A stretch of 64,000 nt of DNA from Pseudescherichia vulneris NBRC 102420 (GTDB taxonomy: Bacteria; Pseudomonadota; Gammaproteobacteria; Enterobacterales; Enterobacteriaceae), in assembly GCF_000759795.1 (NCBI RefSeq), contig NZ_BBMZ01000012.1:124001-188000 (forward strand). Direction: 5' to 3'. This document shows positions 55,078 to 63,091 of the stretch, piece after piece; position 1 is the stretch's first letter; each line of letters starts with the position of its first letter. A program made the translations under genes and the position numbers. Below the pieces are notes generated by a model, which ran no database searches, was not told the origin of the DNA, and saw only the letters and a list, made by a program, of their open reading frames with translations.

Positions 55078-56286
55078 TCACCAGCGAAAACCAAACCATG
55101 TCATGTCATCACGCGATGCTTCCTTGCCCTGCCAGGCCTGAAGGCCCTCCAGCAGCGCGCCAGAGAGGGCGCTCATCGGCAGGGTACGGTTTTGTAACAA
55201 CAGGGACTGAATACGTTTCTTACCAAACATAATGCTGCGCTCGCCACCAATCTGATCCGTTACGCCGTCGGTCACCACCATCACCTGATCGCCAGCCTGT
55301 AACGGGCGCTGATAGCGACGCCACTGCTGGTCGGCAGGCGTATCGGTATAGCCGAGGCCTTTTCTGTCGGACTCAAGCATGCTGACCTCTTCATCCTCCG
55401 TGCCCAGCATAAACGCGTGCATCCGGGCGTTAGCCCAGATCAGCTGCGCGTTAACGCTGTCGGCATAAACGGCGATGGCATCGCAGCCATCATTTGACTG
55501 GTTCAGGTCGGCGCTGGGATGCAGCTGGCTCAGGGTCTGCTTGATGTGACGATTGACGATCGCCAGCAGGCGCTCCGGCTCATTCGCCGGGGCCAGAGAA
55601 AGCGCCTTTTCCAGCGCAGAGGCGAAAATAAAGGTCATAAACGCGCCGGGCACGCCGTGTCCGGTGCAGTCGGCAATCACCACCAGCCAGCCGTTCTCGT
55701 CGCGTTGAAAAGCATAGATGTCGCCACCCACGCAGTCCCGCGGCTGCCAGTAGAGGCACCACTCTTTAAGACTCTCTTCAATGCCCTGCCGGGAGCGGCT
55801 CAGCATCGACTCCTGGATCACCCGCGCATACTCGATGCTCTGCATGATCTGAAAATGCTGCTTGGCCTGCAGGTCGGAGACCGTTTTAATCAGATCGATG
55901 CCCAGGCCAATCCCCAGATAGTGCCCCTCATCGGTCAGGATGAAGCCTTCGGTCACCGCCTTATCGCCGGTTTCGATGACCCGCTCGGCGAGATACTCCA
56001 GCCCGGCGCTGGCTTCGACGATCAGCGGCGTCTTATCCATAAAAGCGATGCAGCTCTTTTGATCGTAGAGTTCGTGAAAGAAGGGGCGGCTCATCTGGGA
56101 GAGAAAAATGTGCCGGTTGATCATGCCGAGCGGGCGGCTGTTTTCCAGCACCGGCAAGCCGATCAGCGTTTTGTGTTCGCTAAAGAGAGCCATTACCTGC
56201 TGATTATTGGAGTCGGGCGTCACGTGCGGTACTGCGATGCGCAACATGCCTGCGTTTAACTGGCGCGAGGAGAGAGGTATTTCCAT
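55078..56286 (-). CDS. siaA: SiaA-like PP2C/SpoIIE phosphatase with CBS-like N-terminal region
   Basis: A 402-residue phosphatase. Residues about 10-150 look like a CBS-type pair (IGLPVLENSRPLGMINRHIF, EGFILTDEGHYLGIGLGIDLI). A short helix (FQIMQSIEYARVIQESML) links to the SpoIIE domain with metal aspartates in CVGGDIYAF, VVIADCTGHGVPGAFMT, GCDAIAVYAD and MVVTDGVTDQIGG. Pseudomonas SiaA instead has a membrane sensor and HAMP; none is visible here, so a soluble, ligand-sensing version is inferred. First gene of the siaABCD operon. Confidence 0.86.
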   Translation of the reverse strand: MEIPLSSRQLNAGMLRIAVPHVTPDSNNQQVMALFSEHKTLIGLPVLENSRPLGMINRHIFLSQMSRPFFHELYDQKSCIAFMDKTPLIVEASAGLEYLAERVIETGDKAVTEGFILTDEGHYLGIGLGIDLIKTVSDLQAKQHFQIMQSIEYARVIQESMLSRSRQGIEESLKEWCLYWQPRDCVGGDIYAFQRDENGWLVVIADCTGHGVPGAFMTFIFASALEKALSLAPANEPERLLAIVNRHIKQTLSQLHPSADLNQSNDGCDAIAVYADSVNAQLIWANARMHAFMLGTEDEEVSMLESDRKGLGYTDTPADQQWRRYQRPLQAGDQVMVVTDGVTDQIGGERSIMFGKKRIQSLLLQNRTLPMSALSGALLEGLQAWQGKEASRDDMTWFGFRW

Positions 56287-56435
56287 AATGACCGGCGTTG
56301 TTCCAGTAAGTAAGATTTATCCTAGAATAAGTCCGTAATATGACGCTTTTATTTCAATCACTTGCCTACGGTTACAACGCTATTTTATCGAGCTTAAAGG
56401 CAAACTGTAGCCATAACTCACGCCCCTTCGCAGGC

Positions 56436-56528
56436 AAAAAAAAGCCCGCGCAGGGCGGGCAGTAAATACTGGAAGCAATGTGAGCAATGTCGTACTGAAT
56501 ACCCGAGTTATTTACTCAACTATTCAGT
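56436..56528 (-). ncRNA. ryhB: RyhB-family iron-responsive small RNA
   Basis: The minus strand carries the RyhB core CGACATTGCTCACATTGC followed by TTCCAGTATT, the segment that base-pairs with sodB, fur and other targets. A 5' hairpin is formed by ACTGAATA...TATTCAGT with inner GAGT/ACTC, and a Rho-independent terminator by GCCCGC/GCGGGC plus eight Ts (56436-56443). Predicted length is about 93 nt. The 5' and 3' arms differ from E. coli RyhB, so it could be the RyhB-1 or RyhB-2 type. It would down-regulate iron-using proteins when iron is scarce, with Hfq. Confidence 0.92.
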
Positions 56529-56564
56529 GATGAGAAAGATAATCTTTATCATCTTAACTTGCAA
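56529..56564 (-). promoter_or_regulatory. ryhB promoter with Fur box
   Basis: GATGAGAAAGATAATCTTTATCATC (56529-56553) is a near-perfect dyad like the Fur site. It overlaps -35 TTGCAA and -10 TATCTT spaced 17 bp, giving a start near 56528. Confidence 0.85.
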
Positions 56565-56589
56565 CCCCATCTTTACTGGGGTCGCTTTT
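56564..56589 (+). terminator. possible plus-strand terminator
   Basis: ACCCCA-TCTTTAC-TGGGGT followed by CGCTTTT. No gene reads into it from the left, so it may insulate the sRNA region from the DUF1176 gene. Confidence 0.4.
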
Positions 56590-56707
56590 GCCCCTATTCA
56601 CGTTGGCGCTGACGCTATAAAAGCGCCCCTACCTATAGGGTACGGGGCTCTATATACTCTGTTCCTGTTTACCTTACCGCCTCGCCGTTTTAATGAAAGG
56701 ATGTGAA

Positions 56708-57775
56708 ATGAAGCAGGATGAGATTTTAAACAGCATGAAGCGTTTTTCTCTGTTTTTGGCGATCGCTATATCCGCACTGGTGTCGACTCAATCGATAGCA
56801 AAAAGCAGCCAGGAAAATGTCTTTTTCTCTCATGGTGATTGGGAGCTGGGCTGTGACAATACCCTGAGCTGCCGTGCCGCGGGCTACACAGAAAATGCCA
56901 TGAATAATGAAAACGTCGCCATGGTGATGCTCGGCCGCCAGGCTGGCCCGGCAACAAAGGTGGAAAACTGGGTCCTGTTAACCAACAATGACCCCTCGAC
57001 GAAGTCTAAACAGAAGTCAGCACCAGAAATTATCATCAATAAAACGTCTCTTGGCCCCCTCGAAAAAGGCGAGGACGTTAGCTGGAAGATGAACGAAAGC
57101 CAATACGGTGCCTTTATGGCGGCACTATCCAACAAAGGAAAAATCACCTTCAGGGATAGCGTTGACACGTATACATTTTCATCTGCGGGTTCAAACGCTG
57201 TTCTGCTAAAAATGGATGAACTTCAGGGGCGAGTCGGCACGCAGGGAGCCATACTCAGCAAAGGCGACCGGGATGAAAGCAAGGTACCTCTGCCGCAAGC
57301 CATACCGGTACTCAAAAAGAGTCCTGTCCTTGATACCGAAGGACAAAAACTTAGCGCCGACCAGCTTAACACCTTCAAGAAACAGCTACTGCCGAGCATA
57401 GTGAAAGGGAAGGGGAGCGACTGTTCCGAGGATATTGCGCAGGCACAGTGGTTCGCAGCACGGCTGGACACAGATCGTACTTTGATTTATGCAGCCTGCT
57501 GGAAAGGAGCATATAACGCGGGGAATCTCTGGTATATCGTCTCACCGGACATGAAAAAAATTATTCAGTGGGTAGATAACAGCAACGACACCTATCACGA
57601 TGGCATGATAGAGGGTGTCTTCCTGGGTAACTCCGCTGGCGTGAGTGAGACAAAGAGTCAATTTTTATGGGACGGTAGCCAATTTGTCGATGCCTACGAG
57701 GACTACCGGGGCCACTGTGCAGGCTATACGGATTTCGCTCCCTGCCGAATGCCACTCCTTGTAACCAAACAGTAA
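56708..57775 (+). CDS. DUF1176 domain secreted protein
   Basis: A 355-residue exported protein from the ATG at 56708 (AAAGGA six nt ahead); another Met at 56735 could be used. The hydrophobic signal (SLFLAIAISALVSTQSIA) is followed by a DUF1176 pattern: GDWELGCDNTLSCRAAGY near the start, VLLKMDELQGRVGTQGAIL in the middle, and C-terminal ADLAPCRMPLLV-like FAPCRMPLL with paired cysteines. Similar to E. coli YmcE/YjbG-neighbour unknowns only by family; function not known. It lies between the Fur-type sRNA and an iron-uptake pair. Confidence 0.8.
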   Translation: MKQDEILNSMKRFSLFLAIAISALVSTQSIAKSSQENVFFSHGDWELGCDNTLSCRAAGYTENAMNNENVAMVMLGRQAGPATKVENWVLLTNNDPSTKSKQKSAPEIIINKTSLGPLEKGEDVSWKMNESQYGAFMAALSNKGKITFRDSVDTYTFSSAGSNAVLLKMDELQGRVGTQGAILSKGDRDESKVPLPQAIPVLKKSPVLDTEGQKLSADQLNTFKKQLLPSIVKGKGSDCSEDIAQAQWFAARLDTDRTLIYAACWKGAYNAGNLWYIVSPDMKKIIQWVDNSNDTYHDGMIEGVFLGNSAGVSETKSQFLWDGSQFVDAYEDYRGHCAGYTDFAPCRMPLLVTKQ

Positions 57776-57800
57776 AAGCCTCCCTTCATTATCTTTCCTG

Positions 57801-57836
57801 CCTGCCAGCGTGCCGCGCTGGCAGGTTATCGCTTTT
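57801..57836 (+). terminator. intrinsic terminator after the DUF1176 gene
   Basis: CCTGCCAGCG and CGCTGGCAGG form a 10-bp stem with a 5-nt loop, followed by TTATCGCTTTTT. Confidence 0.85.
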
Positions 57837-57856
57837 TCAAGGTAATTATTCTTGAT

Positions 57857-57890
57857 TGCATACTCATAATGAGTATAGTTCTCATTCTCT
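57857..57890 (+). promoter_or_regulatory. Fur-like operator upstream of the YncE-like gene
   Basis: TACTCATAATGAGTA is a perfect 15-bp palindrome and runs into TAGTTCTCATTC, giving overlapping Fur-type GATAAT-like half-sites. Iron repression of the YncE-like/TonB-receptor pair is inferred. Confidence 0.65.
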
Positions 57891-57965
57891 TTAGCGTTTG
57901 GATAGGTCCATTGGCCTGCGCGCTACCTCCCTGATGAATGAATTGAACGGTTAAGGATGCTTCTG

Positions 57966-59057
57966 ATGAAAATGAAAACCTCTGCCCTGGCGCTCTGCGT
58001 GGCAATGGTGCTGAGCGGCTGCAATACCACCCCGTCCGCCAGCGCAAAACCGGCCGCCGAGGCGCAAAAACCGCAGGCAGCGGCTGCGCAGCAGAGTAAC
58101 GTCGTGAAGCGCGATCTGGCGGAGGGCATCTATGAGCTGGCATTAAGCCCAGCGGGCGATGCGCTATACGTGGCCAGCGCGGAAGGGTTCAAAGACGTGC
58201 AGGGCGGGGTAGTCTACAAGCTCGATCCTAAAACCTTAAAGACGATCGGATCGACCCATACCGATCTGAAAAACTTCGGCATGGATATCGCCCCAGACGG
58301 TAAAACCCTTTACGTCACCAACTCGCTGGATGCGGGCATCAGCGCCATCAGCACCACCGACGGCAAGGTGCTGGCGCGGGCGATCTTCCCGGAGCGCAAT
58401 AAAGAGGGCTTCCCGTACGGCGCACGTCAGGTGCTGCTGCACAACGGTCTGCTCTACATCGGCGCGGTGGCCGATCCGGCCCTGATCTGGGTCGTGGACG
58501 CGAAGACCATGAAGCTGAAAACCCGCATCAAAAACACCGGTAAATGGATGACCGGCCTGCACTACTCCGAGCAGACCCAGCGCATCTATGCTGCCAACGG
58601 CGGCGGTGAAATCCTGGTGATCAACCCGCGCAACAACCGCGTGGAAAAACGCTGGAAGCCGCTGGGGGAAAAAGAGGCCCTGCTGCTTAACTTCGCAGAA
58701 GACAGCGCCACCGGCCGCCTGTTCGTGACCGATAACTCGAAGGCAAAAACCACGCTGGTGCTGGATATCCACACCGGCAAGGTGATCAAGCAGCTCGACG
58801 TCGGCGACTCCCTGGCGGTGAAGTTCAATCCGAAACGCAACGAGATCTACATCAGCCAGCGTGAGTCCGGCAAGCTTCTGAGCCTCGACGGCACTACCTA
58901 CGCGGTGAAGCAGTCGTGGGATCTGCCGCCGAACCCGAACAGCCTGCTGGTCTCCGCCGACGGCCAGACGCTCTATGTCACCGTTAAGCAGGCCTTCAAT
59001 AAAGATCACTCTACCAACGGTCCGGATAGCGTTGTCCGCATCGCGTTGGATCGGTAA
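57966..59057 (+). CDS. YncE-like beta-propeller lipoprotein
   Basis: A 363-residue periplasmic protein. The signal ends VLSGC, a good lipobox, followed by an Ala/Pro-rich linker. The rest is a seven-bladed propeller of YVTN-type repeats: GDALYVASAEGFKDVQGGVVY, GKTLYVTNSLDAGISAIS, QRIYAANGGGEILVI, GRLFVTDNSKAKTTLVLD and NEIYISQRESGKLLSLD. It resembles iron-regulated E. coli YncE, but with a lipid anchor. It directly precedes a TonB-dependent receptor on the same strand (42-54 nt), so a joint role in siderophore uptake is inferred. Confidence 0.86.
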   Translation: MKMKTSALALCVAMVLSGCNTTPSASAKPAAEAQKPQAAAAQQSNVVKRDLAEGIYELALSPAGDALYVASAEGFKDVQGGVVYKLDPKTLKTIGSTHTDLKNFGMDIAPDGKTLYVTNSLDAGISAISTTDGKVLARAIFPERNKEGFPYGARQVLLHNGLLYIGAVADPALIWVVDAKTMKLKTRIKNTGKWMTGLHYSEQTQRIYAANGGGEILVINPRNNRVEKRWKPLGEKEALLLNFAEDSATGRLFVTDNSKAKTTLVLDIHTGKVIKQLDVGDSLAVKFNPKRNEIYISQRESGKLLSLDGTTYAVKQSWDLPPNPNSLLVSADGQTLYVTVKQAFNKDHSTNGPDSVVRIALDR

Positions 59058-59111
59058 TGCAATCGGCCCGGCAACGGGCCATTTTTTTAACCCACGCTCT
59101 TGTATGAGTTA

Positions 59112-61322
59112 ATGATGCGAAACATAAAAACGAATGCTCTCACATTGCGCAAGTCCTTACTTGCGCTGGCTATCGGCGCGGTAGCCCATTCGGCGCAGGC
59201 AGCGGCCGCTGACACCAGTAAACCCAATCAGGAAGAGACGTTAGTGGTGCAGGCGACGCCGGCCAGCGAGTTTACCCCCGGCGGCGACGTGCCGGTTCCG
59301 GCCTATCTGGACGGACAGGTCGCGCACGGCGGTCGTTTGGGGATGCTTGGCGAGCAGAAGGCGATGGACGTTCCCTTTAACGTCATCGGCTACACCGCAA
59401 AAGCGGTGCAGGATCTACAGGCCAAAACCATTGCTGACGTGGTGCGCAACGACGCGGGTGTCCAGCCGGTGCAGGGCTACGGCAACTCTGCCGAAACCTA
59501 TCGCATTCGTGGCTTCAAGCTCGACGGGGACGACATGACCATGAGCGGCCTGCCGGGTGTGGTGCCGCGTCAGGTGGTGGATACTCAGATGATCGAGCGT
59601 GTCGAGATCTTTAAAGGGGCCAACGGTCTGCTGAACGGTGCGGCGGGCAGCGGCGTGGGTGGAATGATCAACCTTGAACCTAAGCATGCGGAAGATACGC
59701 CCACGACCCGCGTGGGTGTTGACTACACCAGCCAGGCGATGGTTGGCGGCTCGCTGGATCTGGGCCGTCGCTTCGGGGATAACAACCAGTTTGGCACCCG
59801 TATTAACCTGCTGCATCGCGAGGGCGAAGCCCCGCTGGATCACGATCGTCGACGTACTACCCTAGCCTCGATTGGCCTCGACTACCGGGGCGATCGTCTT
59901 CGCACCTCGCTGGATGCGGGCTATCAGAAAAAGACCTTCCACGGCAGCGGCATGGGCGTCAATATTACGGGCGTCAATTTCATTCCCGACGTGCCGGATC
60001 CCAGCAAGAACTACAGCCAGAAGTGGAGCTACAACGACATCGATAACCAGTTCGGTGTGGCTCGTGCCGAGTATGACCTGACCGACGCCTGGACCGCCTA
60101 TGCAGCCACGGGCGCGCAGCAGGCTCATGAAATAGGCACCTACAGCACGCCGAAGCTGATCAACGCCAACGGCGACGCCACGGCAAGCCGTCTGGATACC
60201 AACCGCTATATCGATGCTAACAGCGGCATGCTGGGCCTGCGCGGTGACGTCGATACCGGCTTTGTCTCGCATAAAATCAACGTCGGCTACTCGGCGCTGA
60301 TTAAGCGCGACAGAACGGCTTGGCGGATGTCTTCTGCCGCCTCTAACCCGATCGTCAACATCTACCACCCGAGCGATGTAGCGATGCCAGCCAATAGCAG
60401 CTTTGGCGGTAACTATGGCGATCCGCGCACTACCAGCCGGAGCCGTACCCAGGGCTGGCTGCTGAGCGATACCCTGGGCGTACTGGATGACAGCCTGCTC
60501 TTCACGGTCGGTGCCCGCAACCAGAAGGTAGTGGTGCGCAACTACAACAACGCCACCGGGGCGGAGGATAGCGGCTCGCGCTATGAAGAGAGTCGCTGGA
60601 TGCCGACCTACGGCGTGGTCTATAAGCCGTGGGACGAGCTGTCGCTCTACGCTAACCATACCGAAGCGTTACAGCCGGGCAGCGTGGCGCCGAGAGACGC
60701 CTCTAACTTCGGCCAGAGCACGGGCATTGCCCACTCGAAGCAGAATGAGGTGGGAGTCAAGATTGACTATGGTCGCATCGGTGGCACCCTGGCGCTGTTT
60801 GAGATCAAAAAGCCCTCTGCCATTCAGTACGGTACGGGCGGCCCCTACAAGCTTGACGGCGAGCAGCGTAACCGCGGCGTAGAGCTGAATGTCTTTGGTG
60901 AGCCGATGCTCGGCCTGCGCCTTAACGGCAGCGCCACCTGGGTCGACGCCGAGATGACCAAAACGCAGAACGGGATCAACGACGGCAAGGATGCTATCGG
61001 TGTGCCTGGCGTCTTTATGGTGTTTGGCGCAGAGTACGATATCAAACCGGTAGAGGGCCTGACGGCCACGGCGCGCGTGAACCACTCCGGCTCGCAGTAT
61101 GCCAACGCCGCCAATACCAAAAAGCTGGATGACTACACCACGCTGGATCTGGGCGTCCGCTACCGGATGCAGCTGAACCAGGATGCTAACGAGATGGTGT
61201 GGCGCGTGGGCGTGGATAACGTGACCAATGAGAAGTACTGGTCCGGCGTCGAGGATCTCGGCACCTACATCTTCCGGGGCGATCCGCGTACCCTCAAGGT
61301 CTCCATGAGCTACGACTTCTAG
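59112..61322 (+). CDS. TonB-dependent siderophore receptor
   Basis: A 736-residue outer-membrane receptor. The signal peptide LRKSLLALAIGAVAHSAQA precedes the TonB box region EETLVVQA, plug domain (IADVVRNDAGVQPVQGYGNSAETYRIRGF, ERVEIFKGANGLLNGAAGSGVGGMINL) and a 22-strand barrel ending TLKVSMSYDF. The plug and barrel pattern resemble hydroxamate receptors such as FcuA/FhuE/FoxA, but the ligand is not certain. The ATG at 59112 (or 59115) is used rather than the TTG at 59100. Confidence 0.88.
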   Translation: MMRNIKTNALTLRKSLLALAIGAVAHSAQAAAADTSKPNQEETLVVQATPASEFTPGGDVPVPAYLDGQVAHGGRLGMLGEQKAMDVPFNVIGYTAKAVQDLQAKTIADVVRNDAGVQPVQGYGNSAETYRIRGFKLDGDDMTMSGLPGVVPRQVVDTQMIERVEIFKGANGLLNGAAGSGVGGMINLEPKHAEDTPTTRVGVDYTSQAMVGGSLDLGRRFGDNNQFGTRINLLHREGEAPLDHDRRRTTLASIGLDYRGDRLRTSLDAGYQKKTFHGSGMGVNITGVNFIPDVPDPSKNYSQKWSYNDIDNQFGVARAEYDLTDAWTAYAATGAQQAHEIGTYSTPKLINANGDATASRLDTNRYIDANSGMLGLRGDVDTGFVSHKINVGYSALIKRDRTAWRMSSAASNPIVNIYHPSDVAMPANSSFGGNYGDPRTTSRSRTQGWLLSDTLGVLDDSLLFTVGARNQKVVVRNYNNATGAEDSGSRYEESRWMPTYGVVYKPWDELSLYANHTEALQPGSVAPRDASNFGQSTGIAHSKQNEVGVKIDYGRIGGTLALFEIKKPSAIQYGTGGPYKLDGEQRNRGVELNVFGEPMLGLRLNGSATWVDAEMTKTQNGINDGKDAIGVPGVFMVFGAEYDIKPVEGLTATARVNHSGSQYANAANTKKLDDYTTLDLGVRYRMQLNQDANEMVWRVGVDNVTNEKYWSGVEDLGTYIFRGDPRTLKVSMSYDF

Positions 61323-61332
61323 TCTTTTTAAA

Positions 61333-61416
61333 TGCCGGGCGGCGCTGCGCTTGCCAGGCCTACCCTGGAAACGGTGTGGGTTTGTAGGCCCGCGTAAGCG
61401 AAGCGCCACCGGGCGT
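61333..61416. repeat. REP pair (BIME) after the siderophore receptor
   Basis: ATGCCGGGCGGCGCTGCGC begins one REP-type unit and GCGAAGCGCCACCGGGCGTT ends another in reverse orientation. Confidence 0.7.
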
Positions 61417-61530
61417 TACTCTGCTGATGACGCGAGGGCTGGCGGCAACGCCAGCCTTTTCGTCTGCTTGCTACCGGTAACGCTAAGTGTTAAAAGATGC
61501 CCCTTTCTTAAAAAGATACAGGGGTAGGGC

Positions 61531-62925
61531 GTGAAAAACGCGTCAATTACATCTGGCCAGCAACAGGCAGATGGCGCGTCGGGAACTGGGCCGACGCTGC
61601 AACGGGGTTTGCAAAACCGTCATATTCAACTTATCGCGCTGGGCGGCGCTATCGGCACCGGGCTGTTTCTGGGCATCGGGCCGGCAATTCAAATGGCTGG
61701 GCCAGCGGTGCTGCTGGGCTACGGCATCGCCGGAATTATCGCTTTTCTAATTATGCGCCAGCTGGGTGAGATGGTGGTCGAGGAGCCGGTCTCTGGTTCG
61801 TTCTCCCACTTTGCCTGGAAATACTGGGGTCCCTTCGCGGGCTTCCTCTCCGGCTGGAACTACTGGGTCATGTTCGTGCTGGTCGGCATGGCCGAGCTGA
61901 CTGCTGCCGGTATCTATATGCAGTACTGGCTGCCGGACGTGCCGACATGGATCTGGGCCGCCGCGTTCTTTATCATCATCAACGCCGCTAACCTGGTCAA
62001 CGTCCGCCTCTACGGTGAGATGGAGTTCTGGTTTGCCCTGATCAAGGTGCTGGCGATTATCGCTATGATCGGCTTTGGCCTGTGGCTGCTCTTCTCCGGC
62101 CACGGTGGGGAACACGCCAGCGTCGACAACCTCTGGCAGCACGGCGGCTTCCTTGCCACCGGCTGGCACGGACTGATTATGTCCCTCGCGGTGATCATGT
62201 TCTCTTTCGGCGGCCTGGAGCTGATCGGCATTACCGCCGCTGAGGCGCGCGATCCCCAGAAGACCATCCCGAAAGCGGTCAATCAGGTGGTCTACCGTAT
62301 TCTGCTGTTCTACATCGGCTCGCTGGTGGTGCTGCTGGCGCTCTACCCGTGGGTAAATGTGAAGGCTGACAGCAGCCCGTTTGTGATGATTTTCCACGAG
62401 CTGGACAGCAACATCGTTGCCTCGGCGCTGAACTTTATCATTCTGGTGGCTTCCCTCTCGGTCTTTAACAGCGGCGTCTACTCCAACAGCCGAATGCTGT
62501 TTGGCTTGTCGGTGCAGGGCAATGCCCCGGCGTTTTTAACCCGGGTTAACGCCCGCGGCGTGCCGGTAAACTCGCTGTTTCTCTCTGCGGCCATCACCTC
62601 GCTGGTGATCGTCATCAACTACCTGCTGCCGAAAGAGGCCTTTGGCCTGCTGATGGCCCTGGTGGTCGCGACGCTGCTGTTGAACTGGATCATGATCTGC
62701 CTCGCCCATCTCAAGTTCCGCGCGGCGATGCGCCGTCAGGGTCGGGTTACGCAGTTTAAAGCGCTGCTTTATCCGGCAAGCAACTATATCTGTATCGCCT
62801 TTTTAGTGCTGATTCTGGGGCTGATGTGCACCATCGACAGCATGCGAATGTCCGCCATCCTGCTGCCGGTGTGGATCGTTTTCCTCTTTATCGCCTTCAA
62901 ACTGCTGCGCCGCAAGGCTCGCTAA
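61531..62925 (+). CDS. pheP: phenylalanine-specific permease
   Basis: A 464-residue APC-superfamily permease starting at GTG 61531. From LQNRHIQLIALGGAIGTGLF through GFGLWLLFSGHGGE to MRMSAILLPVWIVFLF it follows E. coli PheP (458 residues) closely, with an N-terminal stretch slightly longer. It imports phenylalanine with a proton through twelve helices. A REP-type hairpin follows. Confidence 0.94.
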   Translation: MKNASITSGQQQADGASGTGPTLQRGLQNRHIQLIALGGAIGTGLFLGIGPAIQMAGPAVLLGYGIAGIIAFLIMRQLGEMVVEEPVSGSFSHFAWKYWGPFAGFLSGWNYWVMFVLVGMAELTAAGIYMQYWLPDVPTWIWAAAFFIIINAANLVNVRLYGEMEFWFALIKVLAIIAMIGFGLWLLFSGHGGEHASVDNLWQHGGFLATGWHGLIMSLAVIMFSFGGLELIGITAAEARDPQKTIPKAVNQVVYRILLFYIGSLVVLLALYPWVNVKADSSPFVMIFHELDSNIVASALNFIILVASLSVFNSGVYSNSRMLFGLSVQGNAPAFLTRVNARGVPVNSLFLSAAITSLVIVINYLLPKEAFGLLMALVVATLLLNWIMICLAHLKFRAAMRRQGRVTQFKALLYPASNYICIAFLVLILGLMCTIDSMRMSAILLPVWIVFLFIAFKLLRRKAR

Positions 62926-62931
62926 TCCTCT

Positions 62932-62960
62932 GCCCGGCGGCGCTCTGCTTGCCGGGCTAC
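62932..62960. repeat. REP element after pheP
   Basis: GCCCGGCGGCGCTCTGCTTGC followed by CGGGCTAC is a single REP-type palindrome. Confidence 0.65.
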
Positions 62961-63021
62961 GTCCTGTGTATTATTTATCGTGACCTCTCTCCCAGATCTT
63001 ATCTAACCCGCAGGCAAACCA

Positions 63022-63073
63022 TTTTGTAATCGATTACTTTTCTACTGTTCACGTTTTGTAATCGATTACTTTT
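63022..63073 (+). promoter_or_regulatory. two identical 20-bp LacI-type operators
   Basis: TTTTGTAATCGATTACTTTT occurs at 63022-63041 and 63054-63073, each with the perfect palindrome GTAATCGATTAC. They are 32 bp centre to centre, about three helical turns, and end 18 bp before the start of the nucleoside transporter gene. Confidence 0.85.
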
Positions 63074-63091
63074 GACAGGTGAGGCGATAAA

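Larger units (their letters stand above)
56287..56707. other. intergenic region holding the RyhB-like sRNA
   Basis: It contains the siaA promoter side (56287-56430, nothing distinct), the RyhB-like sRNA (56436-56528), its Fur-type promoter, a plus-strand hairpin (56564-56589), and a TATATACT -10-like box at about 56651 for the following gene. Confidence 0.6.

Noticed and set aside
63022-63073. CRISPR-like direct repeat
   Set aside because: Only two copies of a palindromic 20-mer next to a promoter; this fits paired operators, not an array.
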